This document shows positions 27,285 to 36,738 of a DNA stretch of 64,000 nucleotides, piece by piece. The position numbers were made by a program, and so were the translations under genes. The notes under the pieces are model-generated. The model saw only the letters and a program-made list of their open reading frames with translations, ran no database searches and was not told where the DNA came from. Within the stretch, counting starts at the first letter, position 1; every line of letters begins with the position of its first letter. Source of the stretch: Hyphomicrobiales bacterium (GTDB taxonomy: Bacteria > Pseudomonadota > Alphaproteobacteria > Rhizobiales > Rhizobiaceae); the NCBI GenBank assembly GCA_900466875.1, contig UBNQ01000009.1, positions 180,959 through 244,958 of the forward strand. The letters are read 5' to 3'.

Positions 27285-29219
27285 TCATCCGACCGGCGCT
27301 GCCGGGTTTTTCTCTTCATGAGCAAAGCCGTTTTTCCATAGGGTTTCCCGAACCACGTCCAGCGTCGCCGGATCCTCGATCGTTGCCGGCATGGTCCAGG
27401 GCATGTCGTCGGCAATCTTCTGCATCGTACCGCGAAGTATCTTGCCAGAGCGGGTCTTCGGCAGTTTCGGAACCACCATCACGGTCTTGAAGGCGGCGAC
27501 TGGCCCGATCTCGTTCCGAACCATGCCTGCCACCTCCGCGGCGATCTCCGAAGTTTCCCGTGAAACATGGTTTTTGAGCACTAGAAAGCCACAGGGTATC
27601 TGACCTTTGACCCGGTCTTTAACGCCAATCACCGCGCATTCCGCCACGTCCGGATGTTTCGCGCAGACTTCTTCCATCGACCCGGTCGACAGCCGGTGGC
27701 CGGCGCAATTGATGATATCGTCCGTGCGGGCCATCACGAATATATAGCCATCGTCATCGATGATACCGGCATCCGCCGTCTTGTAGTAACCCGGAAACTC
27801 TTCGAGGCAGTTTTCGCGGAACCGTCCGTCGGCATTCCAGAAGGTCGGCAGACAACCAGGGGGCAGGGGAAGCTTGATCACGATATTTCCAAGTGTCCCG
27901 GGCGGCAACGGCTTGCCGGCATCGTCAACGACTTCAACCGCATAACCCGGCATCGGCCGGGTCGGAGAGCCGTGCTTGAACGGCATCAGGCCAAGCCCCA
28001 TCGTATTGGCTGCAATCGGCCATCCGGTTTCCGTTTGCCACCAGTGATCGATTACCGGCACTTTCAGCTTTTCTTCAGCCCATCTCAAGGTTTCCGGGTC
28101 GGCACGTTCACCGGCAAGAAACAGCGCTCGAAGACCAAGAAGGTCGTAATTCTCCACATACTCGCCTTCGGGATCATCACGCCGGATCGCCCGAAAAGCA
28201 GTCGGCGCGGTGAACAACACCTTCACGTCATGCTCTTCGGCAACCCGCCAAAACGTACCGGCATCTGGCGTTCCAACCGGCTTTCCTTCGAAAATGACGC
28301 TCGTATTGCCGTTCAGCAAAGGCGCATAGACGATATAGGAATGCCCCACCACCCAGCCGATATCCGAGGCGGTCCAGAACACCTCGCCGGGCACCATGCC
28401 GAAAATGTTCGGCATGCTCCACTGCAACGCCACCATGTGCCCGCCATTGTCGCGCACCACGCCCTTGGGCTGGCCTGTCGTGCCGGACGTATAGAGGATG
28501 TAGAGCGGATCGGTCGCCTTGACCGGCACACATTCGATATCCCGCCCGCGTGCCTTTTCCACCAGCTCACTAAAGTCATGTTCACCGCGTTCCGGATGTA
28601 TCGATGCGGAAAGTTCTGGCCGCTGCAGGATAAGGCAATGATCCGGTTTCACCTGCGCCAGCTCGACAGCCTTATCGAGCAAAGGCTTGTAGGCAACGAC
28701 ACGACCTGGCTCCAGCCCGCAGCTTGCGGAAATGATTAGTTTCGCTTCCGAATCATTCAGCCGTGCCGCAAGCTCCTGAGCGGCAAAACCGCCGAACACG
28801 ACGGAATGGACGGCCCCGAGGCGCGCGCATGCCAGCATCGAAAATACCGCTTCGGGCACCATCGGCATGTAGATGACGACCCGGTCGCCCTTGCCTATGC
28901 CCAGATCGCGCAGCACGGTCGCGATCGCCTTCACCTCCAAGAGAACCTCGGCATAGGTAAAGGACTGTTTCGCACCATTCATGACACTGTCGTAGATGAA
29001 GGCCCGCTGTTCGCCCCGCCCGGCCGCCATATGCCGGTCAAGGCAGTTGTAACAGGTATTGGTCTCACCGCCCACAAACCACTGACCATAGACGCCCTGG
29101 CTTTGATCGAAAATCACATCCGGCGGCCTGAACCAGTCGATCGCCAGCGCAGCGTCCCGCCAGAACCCTTCGGGATTCTTCTTCCAATCATCATAGACGT
29201 CGAAATAGCGGCTTTGCAT
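27285..29219 (-). CDS. prpE: Propionyl-CoA synthetase-type acyl-CoA synthetase
   Basis: This 644-residue enzyme should activate propionate (and possibly acetate) through an acyl-AMP. It shares the ACS fold with acs but has PrpE-type features: YFDVYDDWKKNPEGFWRDAA, LYTSGTTGQPKGVVRDNGGH, IDHWWQTETGWPIAAN and GYIFVMARTDDIINCAGHRL, and ends in [11 protein letters not shown] plus a short tail. The start is ATG at 29219 with GGGAGG 5 bases upstream; a GTG two codons earlier overlaps the ribosome site. No prpBCD genes are nearby, so it may feed the propionyl-CoA carboxylase/methylmalonyl route. A parS-like sequence lies within the gene at 27552-27567. Confidence 0.92.
   Translation of the reverse strand: MQSRYFDVYDDWKKNPEGFWRDAALAIDWFRPPDVIFDQSQGVYGQWFVGGETNTCYNCLDRHMAAGRGEQRAFIYDSVMNGAKQSFTYAEVLLEVKAIATVLRDLGIGKGDRVVIYMPMVPEAVFSMLACARLGAVHSVVFGGFAAQELAARLNDSEAKLIISASCGLEPGRVVAYKPLLDKAVELAQVKPDHCLILQRPELSASIHPERGEHDFSELVEKARGRDIECVPVKATDPLYILYTSGTTGQPKGVVRDNGGHMVALQWSMPNIFGMVPGEVFWTASDIGWVVGHSYIVYAPLLNGNTSVIFEGKPVGTPDAGTFWRVAEEHDVKVLFTAPTAFRAIRRDDPEGEYVENYDLLGLRALFLAGERADPETLRWAEEKLKVPVIDHWWQTETGWPIAANTMGLGLMPFKHGSPTRPMPGYAVEVVDDAGKPLPPGTLGNIVIKLPLPPGCLPTFWNADGRFRENCLEEFPGYYKTADAGIIDDDGYIFVMARTDDIINCAGHRLSTGSMEEVCAKHPDVAECAVIGVKDRVKGQIPCGFLVLKNHVSRETSEIAAEVAGMVRNEIGPVAAFKTVMVVPKLPKTRSGKILRGTMQKIADDMPWTMPATIEDPATLDVVRETLWKNGFAHEEKNPAAPVG
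27552..27567. other. parS-like site inside prpE (14 of 16)
   Basis: AGTTTCCCGTGAAACA differs from the ParB target TGTTTCACGTGAAACA at two positions, one of them in the central CACGTG. It codes for part of HVSRETSE in PrpE. Binding is uncertain. Confidence 0.4.
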
Positions 29220-29309
29220 ATGCACCTCCCGTTACATGAGCCTAGCCTGATAAAAGCAATCTAGGCCGCGGAGGGAGGTGCGGAAAGCCCGACGAAGGAG
29301 TTAGATCGC

Positions 29310-29969
29310 TCAGCGCGCTCCGAAGATGGCGGACCCGACGCGAACGCTCGTTGCACCGAACTCGACGGCCGTTTCAAAATCCCCGGACATGCCAATCGAG
29401 AGCTTCTCGAGCCCGCATTCCTTGGCAAGCTTTGCAAGAAGCGCAAAATGCGGCCCCGGATTTTCCTCAGCCGGCGGAATGCACATCAACCCTTCGATGG
29501 ACAGCCCAAGATCCTTGCGGCAGAATTCGACAAAGGCTGCCGTTTCCTTTGGCGCGATCCCCGCCTTCTGCGGCTCAAGGCCGGTATTGACCTGCACATA
29601 AAGTTTTGGCGCCTTACCCTGCTTCCCCATTTCCTCGGCCAAAGCACGGGCAATCTTCTCGCGATCGACAGTCTCGATCACATCGAACAGCGCAATCGCA
29701 TCGGCAGCCTTGTTGGATTGCAGCGGCCCGATCAGATGTAGCTCGATGTCAGCGGTCTCGGCCTTAAGCTCCAGCCATTTGCCCTGGCTTTCCTGCACAC
29801 GGTTTTCGCCGAACACGCGCTGTCCGGCAGCAATGACGGGGCGGATCGCATCGGCATCGAAGGTTTTGGACACGGCAACCAGCGTCGCGGAACCTGCCGG
29901 ACGTCTGGCATATTTTTCCGCCTTGGCGATCTTGCCCTTCACGTCCTGCAACCGTTCTTCGATATCCAT
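29310..29969 (-). CDS. YggS-family PLP homeostasis protein
   Basis: This 219-residue protein is a PLP-binding protein of the YggS/PROSC family that buffers pyridoxal phosphate and affects amino-acid metabolism. It has the single TIM-barrel domain with the PLP Lys in LVAVSKT (K35), FGENRVQE, HLIGPLQSNK, VNTGLEPQKAG and the C-terminal GMSGDFETAVEFGATSVRVGSAIFG. The ATG at 29969 (MDIEERL) has AAGGA 8 bases upstream; an in-frame start 7 codons earlier is less likely. It is divergent from leuS. Confidence 0.93.
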   Translation of the reverse strand: MDIEERLQDVKGKIAKAEKYARRPAGSATLVAVSKTFDADAIRPVIAAGQRVFGENRVQESQGKWLELKAETADIELHLIGPLQSNKAADAIALFDVIETVDREKIARALAEEMGKQGKAPKLYVQVNTGLEPQKAGIAPKETAAFVEFCRKDLGLSIEGLMCIPPAEENPGPHFALLAKLAKECGLEKLSIGMSGDFETAVEFGATSVRVGSAIFGAR

Positions 29970-30150
29970 GGACCGCATCCTTTTCCGCATTTCTTGTGAG
30001 ATCAGCGATTAAAGCCCATATGAGGCTCTGCCAAGGGCATTCCGCATCAAAGTTTGACACCCGGCAAGCCTCAAAAACTTGACGCTTGCAGCCATTCATG
30101 GTGAAGGTCTGCCCAACTCTTTTATCCTGATTTCCCGGAATATCATCCAG

Positions 30151-32784
30151 ATGGCGACTGAACGTTACAACCCGCGCGATGCCGAACCCCGTTGGCAGCA
30201 GAAATGGAACGAGGCGAAGGTTTTCGAAACCGACAACGCCGACCCGCGCGAAAAATATTACGTCCTGGAGATGTTCCCTTATCCGTCCGGCCGCATCCAT
30301 ATGGGCCATGTGCGCAACTATGCTATGGGCGATGTGGTTGCCCGCTACAAGCGCGCCCGCGGCTTCAACGTCCTGCACCCGATGGGCTGGGACGCTTTCG
30401 GCATGCCGGCGGAAAACGCCGCGCGTGATAACAAGACCCATCCGAAGGCCTGGACCTACCAGAACATCGAATCGATGAAGAAGCAGCTGAAGGCCATGGG
30501 CCTGTCGCTGGACTGGTCCCGTGAATTCGCCACCTGCGACGTCGAATATTACCAGCAGCAGCAGCACCTCTTCCTCGACATGATGGAAAAGGGCCTGGTC
30601 TATCGCAAGCAGTCCAAAGTCAACTGGGACCCGGTCGATCAGACGGTTCTGGCCAACGAACAGGTGATCGACGGCCGCGGCTGGCGCTCCGGTGCGCTGG
30701 TCGAACAGCGCGAGCTGGTCCAGTGGTTTTTCAAGATCACCGATTTCAGCCAAGACCTGCTGGATGAGCTGGATCATCTCGATCAGTGGCCCGAAAAGGT
30801 CCGCCTGATGCAGAAGAACTGGATCGGCCGTTCCGAAGGCATGGCCGTGCGCTGGGAAATCGTATCTTCCACCGCCCCTACCGGCGAGACCGAAGTCACC
30901 GTCTACACGACCCGTCCGGACACGCTGTTCGGCGCTTCTTTCCTGGCGATCGCCGCCGACCATCCGCTGGCCAAGGCTGCGGCGGTGAAGAATCCGGCTA
31001 TCGAATCCTTCGCTGAAGAGTGCCGCCGCCAGGGCACCTCGCTCGCGGCGCTCGAAACGGCCGAAAAGAAGGGTATCGACACCGGCATCCGCGTGAAACA
31101 TCCGCTCGATCCCTCCTGGGAACTGCCGGTCTATGTCGCCAACTTCGTGCTGATGGAATACGGCACGGGCGCCATCTTCGGCTGCCCGTCGGGTGACCAG
31201 CGCGACCTGGACTTCGCCCGCAAATACGATTTGCCCGTCGTCCCGGTCGTCATGCCGGCCGATGGCGACGCCGCAACCTTCGAAGTCGGCGAAACCGCCT
31301 ATGTCGATGACGGCGTGATGATCAATTCGCGCTTCCTCGACGGCAAGACGACGGAAGAAGCCTTCCAGATCGTCGCCGACAAGCTGTCGCAACAGGTGCT
31401 GGCGGACGCGCCTCAGGGCGAGCGCAAGGTCAATTTCCGCCTGCGCGACTGGGGTATTTCCCGCCAGCGTTACTGGGGCTGCCCGATCCCGGTCATCCAT
31501 TGCGAAGTCTGCGGCGTCGTGCCGGTGCCGAAGAAGGACCTGCCGGTGCAATTGCCCGACGACGTCACCTTCGATCTGCCGGGCAACCCGCTCGACCGTC
31601 ACGCCACCTGGCGCCATGTCTCCTGCCCGCAATGCGGCCACGATGCACGCCGCGAGACGGACACGATGGACACGTTCGTCGATTCCAGCTGGTATTTCAC
31701 CCGCTTCACCGCGCCGTGGCTGAATGAGCCGACCGATCCGAAGGTTGCCAACCACTGGCTGCCGGTCGATCAGTATATCGGCGGCATCGAGCATGCGATC
31801 CTTCACCTGCTCTATTCCCGCTTCTTCACCCGCGCCATGCGCGAGACCGGCCATGTGTCGGTCAAGGAGCCCTTCAAGGGCCTCTTCACCCAGGGCATGG
31901 TGGTGCATGAAACCTACCGCCTGGGCGCCGAAGGCCAGAAGGGCGAATGGGTCTCTCCCGCTGACATCAAGATCGAGGAGATCGACGGCAAACGCACCGC
32001 CACCCTGTTGAAGAACGGCGAGGAAGTCACCATCGGCTCGATCGAGAAGATGTCGAAGTCGAAGAAGAATGTCGTCGATCCCGACGATATCATCGCCTCC
32101 TACGGCGCCGATACGGCTCGCTTCTTCGTTTTGTCCGACAGCCCGCCGGATCGCGACGTCATCTGGTCGGAAGCCGGCGTCGAAGGCGCACACCGCTTCA
32201 CCCAGCGCCTCTGGCGCCTGATCTCTGAGGCCGCTGACAACCTGAAGACCGTTTCCCCGGCTCCTGCCAAGGAAGGTGACGGCCTGGCGATCTCGCAGCT
32301 TGCCCACAAGACGCTGCAGGCGGTTCAGGGCGATCTGGACAAGCTGTCCTTCAACAAGGCCGTGGCACGCATATATGAGCTCGTGAATGCACTTGCGGCA
32401 CCGCTGACGGATGTTGCCGCCGGCAAAGGCGATGAAGCTTATCGCGCCGCAATCCGCAATGCGGCCGAAATCCTGGTCCAGATCGTCGCTCCCATGACGC
32501 CGCATCTGGCAGAAGAATGCTGGACCGTGCTCGGCAATGACGAAATGATATCGAAAACAGCATGGCCGTCATTCGACCAGACTCTGGTTGTCGAGAATGA
32601 CGTCACGCTGCCGGTCCAGATCAACGGCAAGAAGCGCGCCGAATTGACAATCGCGCGCGACGCGGATCAAACTGCTGTCGAAGCTGCAGTTCTGGCTCTG
32701 GACGTGGTGAAAGCCGCGTTGGAAGGCCGCGAGCCGAAAAAGATCATCGTTGTCCCACAGAGGATCGTGAACATTGTTGCCTGA
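30151..32784 (+). CDS. leuS: Leucyl-tRNA synthetase
   Basis: LeuS charges tRNA-Leu. The 877-residue class Ia synthetase has the HIGH motif as HMGH in [20 protein letters not shown], an editing (CP1) domain with [20 protein letters not shown] (the conserved Thr/Asp editing residues), [13 protein letters not shown], and KMSKS as [17 protein letters not shown] at 30151 is chosen, as earlier in-frame starts lie in non-conserved sequence. lptE and holA follow with overlaps, so leuS-lptE-holA is probably one operon. Confidence 0.98.
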   Translation: MATERYNPRDAEPRWQQKWNEAKVFETDNADPREKYYVLEMFPYPSGRIHMGHVRNYAMGDVVARYKRARGFNVLHPMGWDAFGMPAENAARDNKTHPKAWTYQNIESMKKQLKAMGLSLDWSREFATCDVEYYQQQQHLFLDMMEKGLVYRKQSKVNWDPVDQTVLANEQVIDGRGWRSGALVEQRELVQWFFKITDFSQDLLDELDHLDQWPEKVRLMQKNWIGRSEGMAVRWEIVSSTAPTGETEVTVYTTRPDTLFGASFLAIAADHPLAKAAAVKNPAIESFAEECRRQGTSLAALETAEKKGIDTGIRVKHPLDPSWELPVYVANFVLMEYGTGAIFGCPSGDQRDLDFARKYDLPVVPVVMPADGDAATFEVGETAYVDDGVMINSRFLDGKTTEEAFQIVADKLSQQVLADAPQGERKVNFRLRDWGISRQRYWGCPIPVIHCEVCGVVPVPKKDLPVQLPDDVTFDLPGNPLDRHATWRHVSCPQCGHDARRETDTMDTFVDSSWYFTRFTAPWLNEPTDPKVANHWLPVDQYIGGIEHAILHLLYSRFFTRAMRETGHVSVKEPFKGLFTQGMVVHETYRLGAEGQKGEWVSPADIKIEEIDGKRTATLLKNGEEVTIGSIEKMSKSKKNVVDPDDIIASYGADTARFFVLSDSPPDRDVIWSEAGVEGAHRFTQRLWRLISEAADNLKTVSPAPAKEGDGLAISQLAHKTLQAVQGDLDKLSFNKAVARIYELVNALAAPLTDVAAGKGDEAYRAAIRNAAEILVQIVAPMTPHLAEECWTVLGNDEMISKTAWPSFDQTLVVENDVTLPVQINGKKRAELTIARDADQTAVEAAVLALDVVKAALEGREPKKIIVVPQRIVNIVA

Positions 32785-33334
32785 CCGCTCATCACTCCCG
32801 CGCCGTAGCGCCCTCCTGCTCGGCCTGGCGCTCTGCGTTGGCCTGGCCGGATGCCAGGTTCGGCCGCTTTATTCGAAAGCCGGTGGTACCGCGCCTAAGC
32901 TCGCATCCGTGGGCTTTTCCGAGCCCAAGAACCGTATCGAGCAGGTTGTTCGCAACGAGCTTGTATTCCTGGCCGCGGGCGGCGCCGGTGAGCCTCTGAA
33001 TCCGGCTTACAATCTCACCCTGCATGTCTCCAGCACGGCGTCCAACGTTCTTGATGACGATGGCCTCGCGGAGGCGCGCATTCCCGTGCCCGGACGCGTA
33101 CAGGTGACCGGCTCATACACCCTCACGCGCGCCGCCGACGGACAGGTGCTCAAGCGCAGCGAACACTCGAGTGTGTCGCTGATCGATGTATCCCGACAGA
33201 GCTTCGCCAAGCTGCGCGCCATCCGGGATGGCGAAAACCGCGCTGCGCGTGAGCTGGCCGAGTTCATCCGCGCGGATGTCGCCATCGTGCTCGCCAAGGA
33301 ACCTCCGCTGCAGCAACCAGCATGGCAGAAATAA
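32774..33334 (+). CDS. lptE: LPS-assembly outer-membrane lipoprotein LptE
   Basis: LptE plugs and helps assemble the LptD pore that places LPS in the outer membrane. The 186-residue product has a lipoprotein signal with lipobox LAGC (Cys about 27) and the LptE features [32 protein letters not shown], and [16 protein letters not shown]. Only TTG codons at 32774 or 32777 provide a start before the signal peptide, both inside the leuS end, so the start is non-standard and translation is probably coupled to leuS. It overlaps holA by 13 bases. Confidence 0.88.
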   Translation: MLPDRSSLPRRSALLLGLALCVGLAGCQVRPLYSKAGGTAPKLASVGFSEPKNRIEQVVRNELVFLAAGGAGEPLNPAYNLTLHVSSTASNVLDDDGLAEARIPVPGRVQVTGSYTLTRAADGQVLKRSEHSSVSLIDVSRQSFAKLRAIRDGENRAARELAEFIRADVAIVLAKEPPLQQPAWQK

Positions 33335-34356
33335 AGTCGCATGAGTTCGAGCGCTTCCTGGAAAAGGGCGCCGAGCTCTATCGCTTCTACGTCATCTACG
33401 GGCCCGATCGGGGCCTTGTCTCCGAACGCGCCAACCTCATCGCCAAGCGCAGTGGGGTCGCACTCGACGATCCCTTTGCACTTCTCAAACTCGATGCATC
33501 GGACCTCCAGGGCGATCCGGGACGGCTTCTGGACGAAGTAAACGCACTTGGGCTTTTCGGTGGCGAAAAGCTCATCTGGCTGCGCGGCGTGAATAACGAA
33601 AAACCTGTTCTCGACGCCGTCCAGACGATTCTCGGGCAGGGCGCGCCCGCCAATACCCTCCTCATCGAAGCCGGCGACCTGAAGAAGGGAAGCGGGCTCA
33701 GAAAGATCGTCGAGCCGTCGCGGTCTGTTGCCGTGATCCCGTGTTATGCGGACGACGTCCGTGCGCTCAACGGCCTGATCGATGCAGAACTTGCCAGTGA
33801 TTCACTGACGATCACCACTGACGCCCGACGACGCCTTATCGAGCAGCTCGGCGGGGACCGTGTGGCCTCCCGCAACGAGATCCGCAAGCTGGCTCTCTAT
33901 TGCCGTGGATTGGGAAAAATCGAGGAACACCATGTCGACGAGATCATCGGAGATGCAAGCAGCGTCTCCGCTGATGACGCCGTGGATGCGATATTGACCG
34001 GCGACCTGCCGGCCTTCCATCGCGCCTTCCAGAAGATTCTCACCTCTAAGACACCGCTCTTCCTCATCCTGCAATCATGCCTGAAGCAGTTTCAGCTGCT
34101 CGATGTGATGAAGATCGAAATGGAAGAAAAACGAACGCCGTCCAGCCAGGTGATGATGACGCTCGGCCGCCACATTCATTTCAAGCGCAAGCCGGTCTTC
34201 GAGAAGGCTCTCCGCGTCTGGCGCCCGGAGGCAGTCAGCCGCGAAGCTGCACGGATCCAGTCAGCGGTACTCATGTCCCGCCAGAGGCAAAGCCTTGAAC
34301 CGAGCATCGTATTCCACGCTCTGCTGGGCGCAGCGCTGCAGGCATCGAAGCAATAA
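33322..34356 (+). CDS. holA: DNA polymerase III delta subunit
   Basis: HolA is the clamp-loader delta subunit that opens the beta clamp. The 344-residue product begins with FYVIYGPDRGLVSERANLI (degenerate nucleotide-binding region), has LFGGEKLIWLRGV, LGGDRVASRNEIRKLALYC and the C-terminal FLILQSCLKQFQLLDVM and HIHFKRKPVFEKALRVW. It follows lptE with a 13-base overlap. Its stop codon overlaps the stem foot of the parB terminator on the other strand. Confidence 0.94.
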   Translation: MAEIKSHEFERFLEKGAELYRFYVIYGPDRGLVSERANLIAKRSGVALDDPFALLKLDASDLQGDPGRLLDEVNALGLFGGEKLIWLRGVNNEKPVLDAVQTILGQGAPANTLLIEAGDLKKGSGLRKIVEPSRSVAVIPCYADDVRALNGLIDAELASDSLTITTDARRRLIEQLGGDRVASRNEIRKLALYCRGLGKIEEHHVDEIIGDASSVSADDAVDAILTGDLPAFHRAFQKILTSKTPLFLILQSCLKQFQLLDVMKIEMEEKRTPSSQVMMTLGRHIHFKRKPVFEKALRVWRPEAVSREAARIQSAVLMSRQRQSLEPSIVFHALLGAALQASKQ

Positions 34357-34386
34357 AAAGCCGCACAAGACGATGGCTTGCGCGGC
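34355..34386 (-). terminator. Terminator of the parAB operon
   Basis: On the minus strand, GCCGC-GCAAG pairs with CTTG-T-GCGGC (34360-34386), followed by TTTTTATT reaching the holA stop codon. It ends transcripts from parB. Plus-strand transcripts of holA meet the hairpin but no T run. Confidence 0.8.
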
Positions 34387-34417
34387 GCTGTGATAGAAGG
34401 ATGGTATGGAGCGCCCC

Positions 34418-35296
34418 TTAGCGACGCTCCAGCAACCGGCAGATTTCCTCGAGCTGCTCAAGCGTCTTGTAGGAAATCCTGATCTGGCCGGGCCCACCCT
34501 TGTGGTTGATTTTCACTTCAAGTCCCAGTGAGTCCGTCAACGTCCGCTCCAGTGCGACCGTATCCGAATCCTTTTCAGGCTTCGCTGCGGCCTGCGGCTC
34601 GGACTGTGCACGGATATCGTTCTGTGCAAGGCGCTCGGCGTCGCGAACCGACATGCCCTTAGCAACAACAGCCTTCGCCAGTGCCGTAGGATCCGACGTG
34701 GGGATCAGCGCGCGCGCATGGCCCGCCGAAAGTGTACCCGACGAAAGCATATCGCGAACCGGGGAGGGGAGCTTCAGAAGTCGAAGGCTGTTTGCCACAT
34801 GGCTTCGGCTTTTACCGATAATGTCGCCCAGGTCGTTCTGCGTATATCCGTGCTCGGCGATCAGCTGCTCGTAGCCCAGTGCCTCTTCCAGCGGATTGAG
34901 GTCGGAGCGCTGGACGTTTTCGACAATAGCGATTTCAAGCGCAGTCCTGTCGTCGACATTGCGCACGATGACCGGCACTTCAACGAGGCCTGCAAGCTGG
35001 GCAGCACGCCAGCGCCGTTCGCCGGCAATAATTTCGAACTGACCGTCTGGCAGCGTTCGCGTCACGACCGGCTGGACGATGCCATGCTGGCGGATGGAGC
35101 TTGCCAGATCCTGCAATTCCCCTTCGTCGAACTGACGACGCGGGTTGCGCGGATTGCGCGTGATGTTTTCGATCGGCACCATACGGTCCGGATTGACGTT
35201 GGCCGGCGCATTGCCTGTCGGCATCGGCTGATCCATTTCGCCGATCAGCGCTGCCAGTCCGCGCCCCAGGCGCCGCTTCGAGACATCGTCGTTCAT
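34418..35296 (-). CDS. parB: Chromosome partitioning protein ParB
   Basis: ParB is the CTP-dependent clamp that loads at parS and spreads to form the segregation complex. The 292 residues contain the N-terminal [14 protein letters not shown] (ParA-contact) motif, the CTPase/DNA-binding domain with the [13 protein letters not shown] box, [17 protein letters not shown], the helix-turn-helix with [26 protein letters not shown] character, and the C-terminal dimer domain. It follows parA with a 26-base gap. parS-like sites nearby match its known target. Confidence 0.97.
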   Translation of the reverse strand: MNDDVSKRRLGRGLAALIGEMDQPMPTGNAPANVNPDRMVPIENITRNPRNPRRQFDEGELQDLASSIRQHGIVQPVVTRTLPDGQFEIIAGERRWRAAQLAGLVEVPVIVRNVDDRTALEIAIVENVQRSDLNPLEEALGYEQLIAEHGYTQNDLGDIIGKSRSHVANSLRLLKLPSPVRDMLSSGTLSAGHARALIPTSDPTALAKAVVAKGMSVRDAERLAQNDIRAQSEPQAAAKPEKDSDTVALERTLTDSLGLEVKINHKGGPGQIRISYKTLEQLEEICRLLERR

Positions 35297-35322
35297 ACGC
35301 TTACCCTATCTGATACGTCTTC

Positions 35323-36117
35323 TTATGCTGCGACCTTGCGCATTCTTTCGCGCTGAATGACTTCCGAGGCAAGCTGAAGATATGCCTGACTGCCGGCGCA
35401 TTTCAGATCATAAAGGATAGCCGGCTTACCATATGACGGTGCCTCGGAAACCCGCACATTTCGCGGGATAAGCGTCTGATAAACCTTCTCACCAAGATAG
35501 GTTCGAACATCGTTCACAACTTGCTGAGCCAGGTTGTTGCGCGCATCGAACATGGTCAAGACGATGCCCTGTATATCAAGCTTCGGATTAATCGTCCGGC
35601 GAACCTGATCGACCGTTTCGAGCAGCTGGCTCAAGCCCTCCAGCGCGAAAAACTCACACTGTAGAGGAACAAGGACGGAATCGGCCGCGGCCATCGCATT
35701 CATCGTCAACAGATTGAATGATGGCGGGCAATCAAGCAGAATGTAATTGAACTTTTCGGCGCCTTCGGAAACAAGCGCTTTTTTCAGCCGGAAAGCCCTG
35801 TCCTGGGCCTGGGAGATTTCCATCTCGAAACCAAGCAGATCCATCGTCGAGGGAACGATCGACAGATTGGGAACCGCAGTTTCCACTGCAGCTCCACCGA
35901 CAGTCGCCTCGCCCACGAGAATATCGTAGGACGATACCTTGCGACTGCGACGATCAATCCCGAGCCCGGTGCTCGCATTGCCCTGTGGATCCAAATCAAC
36001 AATCAGAACGCTCTGGCCGATTGCAGCCAGCGCTGTCGCGAGGTTGATGGCTGTTGTCGTTTTACCGACGCCACCTTTTTGATTTGCAATGGTGATGATC
36101 CGACGCTTATCAAACAT
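35323..36117 (-). CDS. parA: Chromosome partitioning ATPase ParA
   Basis: ParA is a Walker-type ATPase whose DNA-bound gradient moves the ParB-parS complex after origin duplication. The 264-residue product has the deviant Walker A KGGVGKTT at residues 14-21 with the signature Lys, VDLDPQGNAS, LLDCPPSFNLLTMNA and PRNVRVSEAPSYGKP. It lacks the N-terminal HTH of plasmid ParA (Ia) types, as expected for a chromosomal Soj-type protein. It is in the mnmE-mnmG-rsmG-parA-parB order seen in many bacteria. Confidence 0.97.
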   Translation of the reverse strand: MFDKRRIITIANQKGGVGKTTTAINLATALAAIGQSVLIVDLDPQGNASTGLGIDRRSRKVSSYDILVGEATVGGAAVETAVPNLSIVPSTMDLLGFEMEISQAQDRAFRLKKALVSEGAEKFNYILLDCPPSFNLLTMNAMAAADSVLVPLQCEFFALEGLSQLLETVDQVRRTINPKLDIQGIVLTMFDARNNLAQQVVNDVRTYLGEKVYQTLIPRNVRVSEAPSYGKPAILYDLKCAGSQAYLQLASEVIQRERMRKVAA

Positions 36118-36135
36118 CTAGCACCTGCTTTACGG

Positions 36136-36738
36136 TTATGTCCGCTGCAGATTGCCGATCTCTAGGATAACCGAATCCGCTTGGATTGAACTTTGATGTC
36201 TTATCAAATCAAAGCTCCAACGACTATGCGCTTTCTTCAATTCGGATTCATAATCCCGACCTTTATGGAAGAAAGCTGTTGATGGCCTGTCGAGCAGCCA
36301 GGGTGAGGCGTATCCCAGAAGCTTGTCGAGATCAGCGAGAGCACGCGCCGAGACAAAATCAGACTGCGGAATAAGCTTGGGAGCATCCTCTATGCGCACC
36401 GCGTGGATTGTTCCCCGTGCGCCTGTCGATGCAAGGGCAACACGCAGAAAGGCAGCCTTTTTCTGGTTGCTTTCCACCAGATGAACCCAACCGTCCTGAT
36501 ATTCTGTCAACAGAATAGCGGTAATGACGCCGGGAAATCCGCCACCGGAACCGAGATCGACCCAGCTCCCTGCTTTTTGGGCAAGCCGGAATATCTGCGC
36601 ACTATCCGCTATGTGGCGCTGCCACATGTCTTCTTGTGTAGAAGGAGCAACAAGATTGATTGTCTTTGCCCACTTTTGAAACAAGTCGGCAAATTGCTGA
36701 AGCCGATCTTGCGTTTCACGTGAAACACCGGAAATCAA
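36136..36738 (-). CDS. rsmG: 16S rRNA (guanine-527 N7) methyltransferase
   Basis: RsmG (GidB) methylates G527 of 16S rRNA; its loss gives low-level streptomycin resistance. The 200-residue protein has the SAM site [14 protein letters not shown], the preceding [33 protein letters not shown] and [12 protein letters not shown]. The start ATG at 36738 overlaps the mnmG end by 4 bases (ATGA-like). The codons for GVSRET near the N-terminus are the parS sequence on the opposite reading, so a centromere site is embedded in the gene. Confidence 0.95.
   Translation of the reverse strand: MISGVSRETQDRLQQFADLFQKWAKTINLVAPSTQEDMWQRHIADSAQIFRLAQKAGSWVDLGSGGGFPGVITAILLTEYQDGWVHLVESNQKKAAFLRVALASTGARGTIHAVRIEDAPKLIPQSDFVSARALADLDKLLGYASPWLLDRPSTAFFHKGRDYESELKKAHSRWSFDLIRHQSSIQADSVILEIGNLQRT
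36712..36727. other. parS: parS centromere site at the start of rsmG (15 of 16)
   Basis: CGTTTCACGTGAAACA differs only at the first base from the ParB target TGTTTCACGTGAAACA. The inner 14 bases are a perfect palindrome. It lies about 0.6 kb from parA and 6.4 kb from the origin, where parS is expected. Confidence 0.9.

Noticed and set aside
29764..32505. 913-codon minus-strand open frame opposite leuS
   Set aside because: Same reason: an antisense shadow of leuS that also runs into the YggS-like gene, with no family match.
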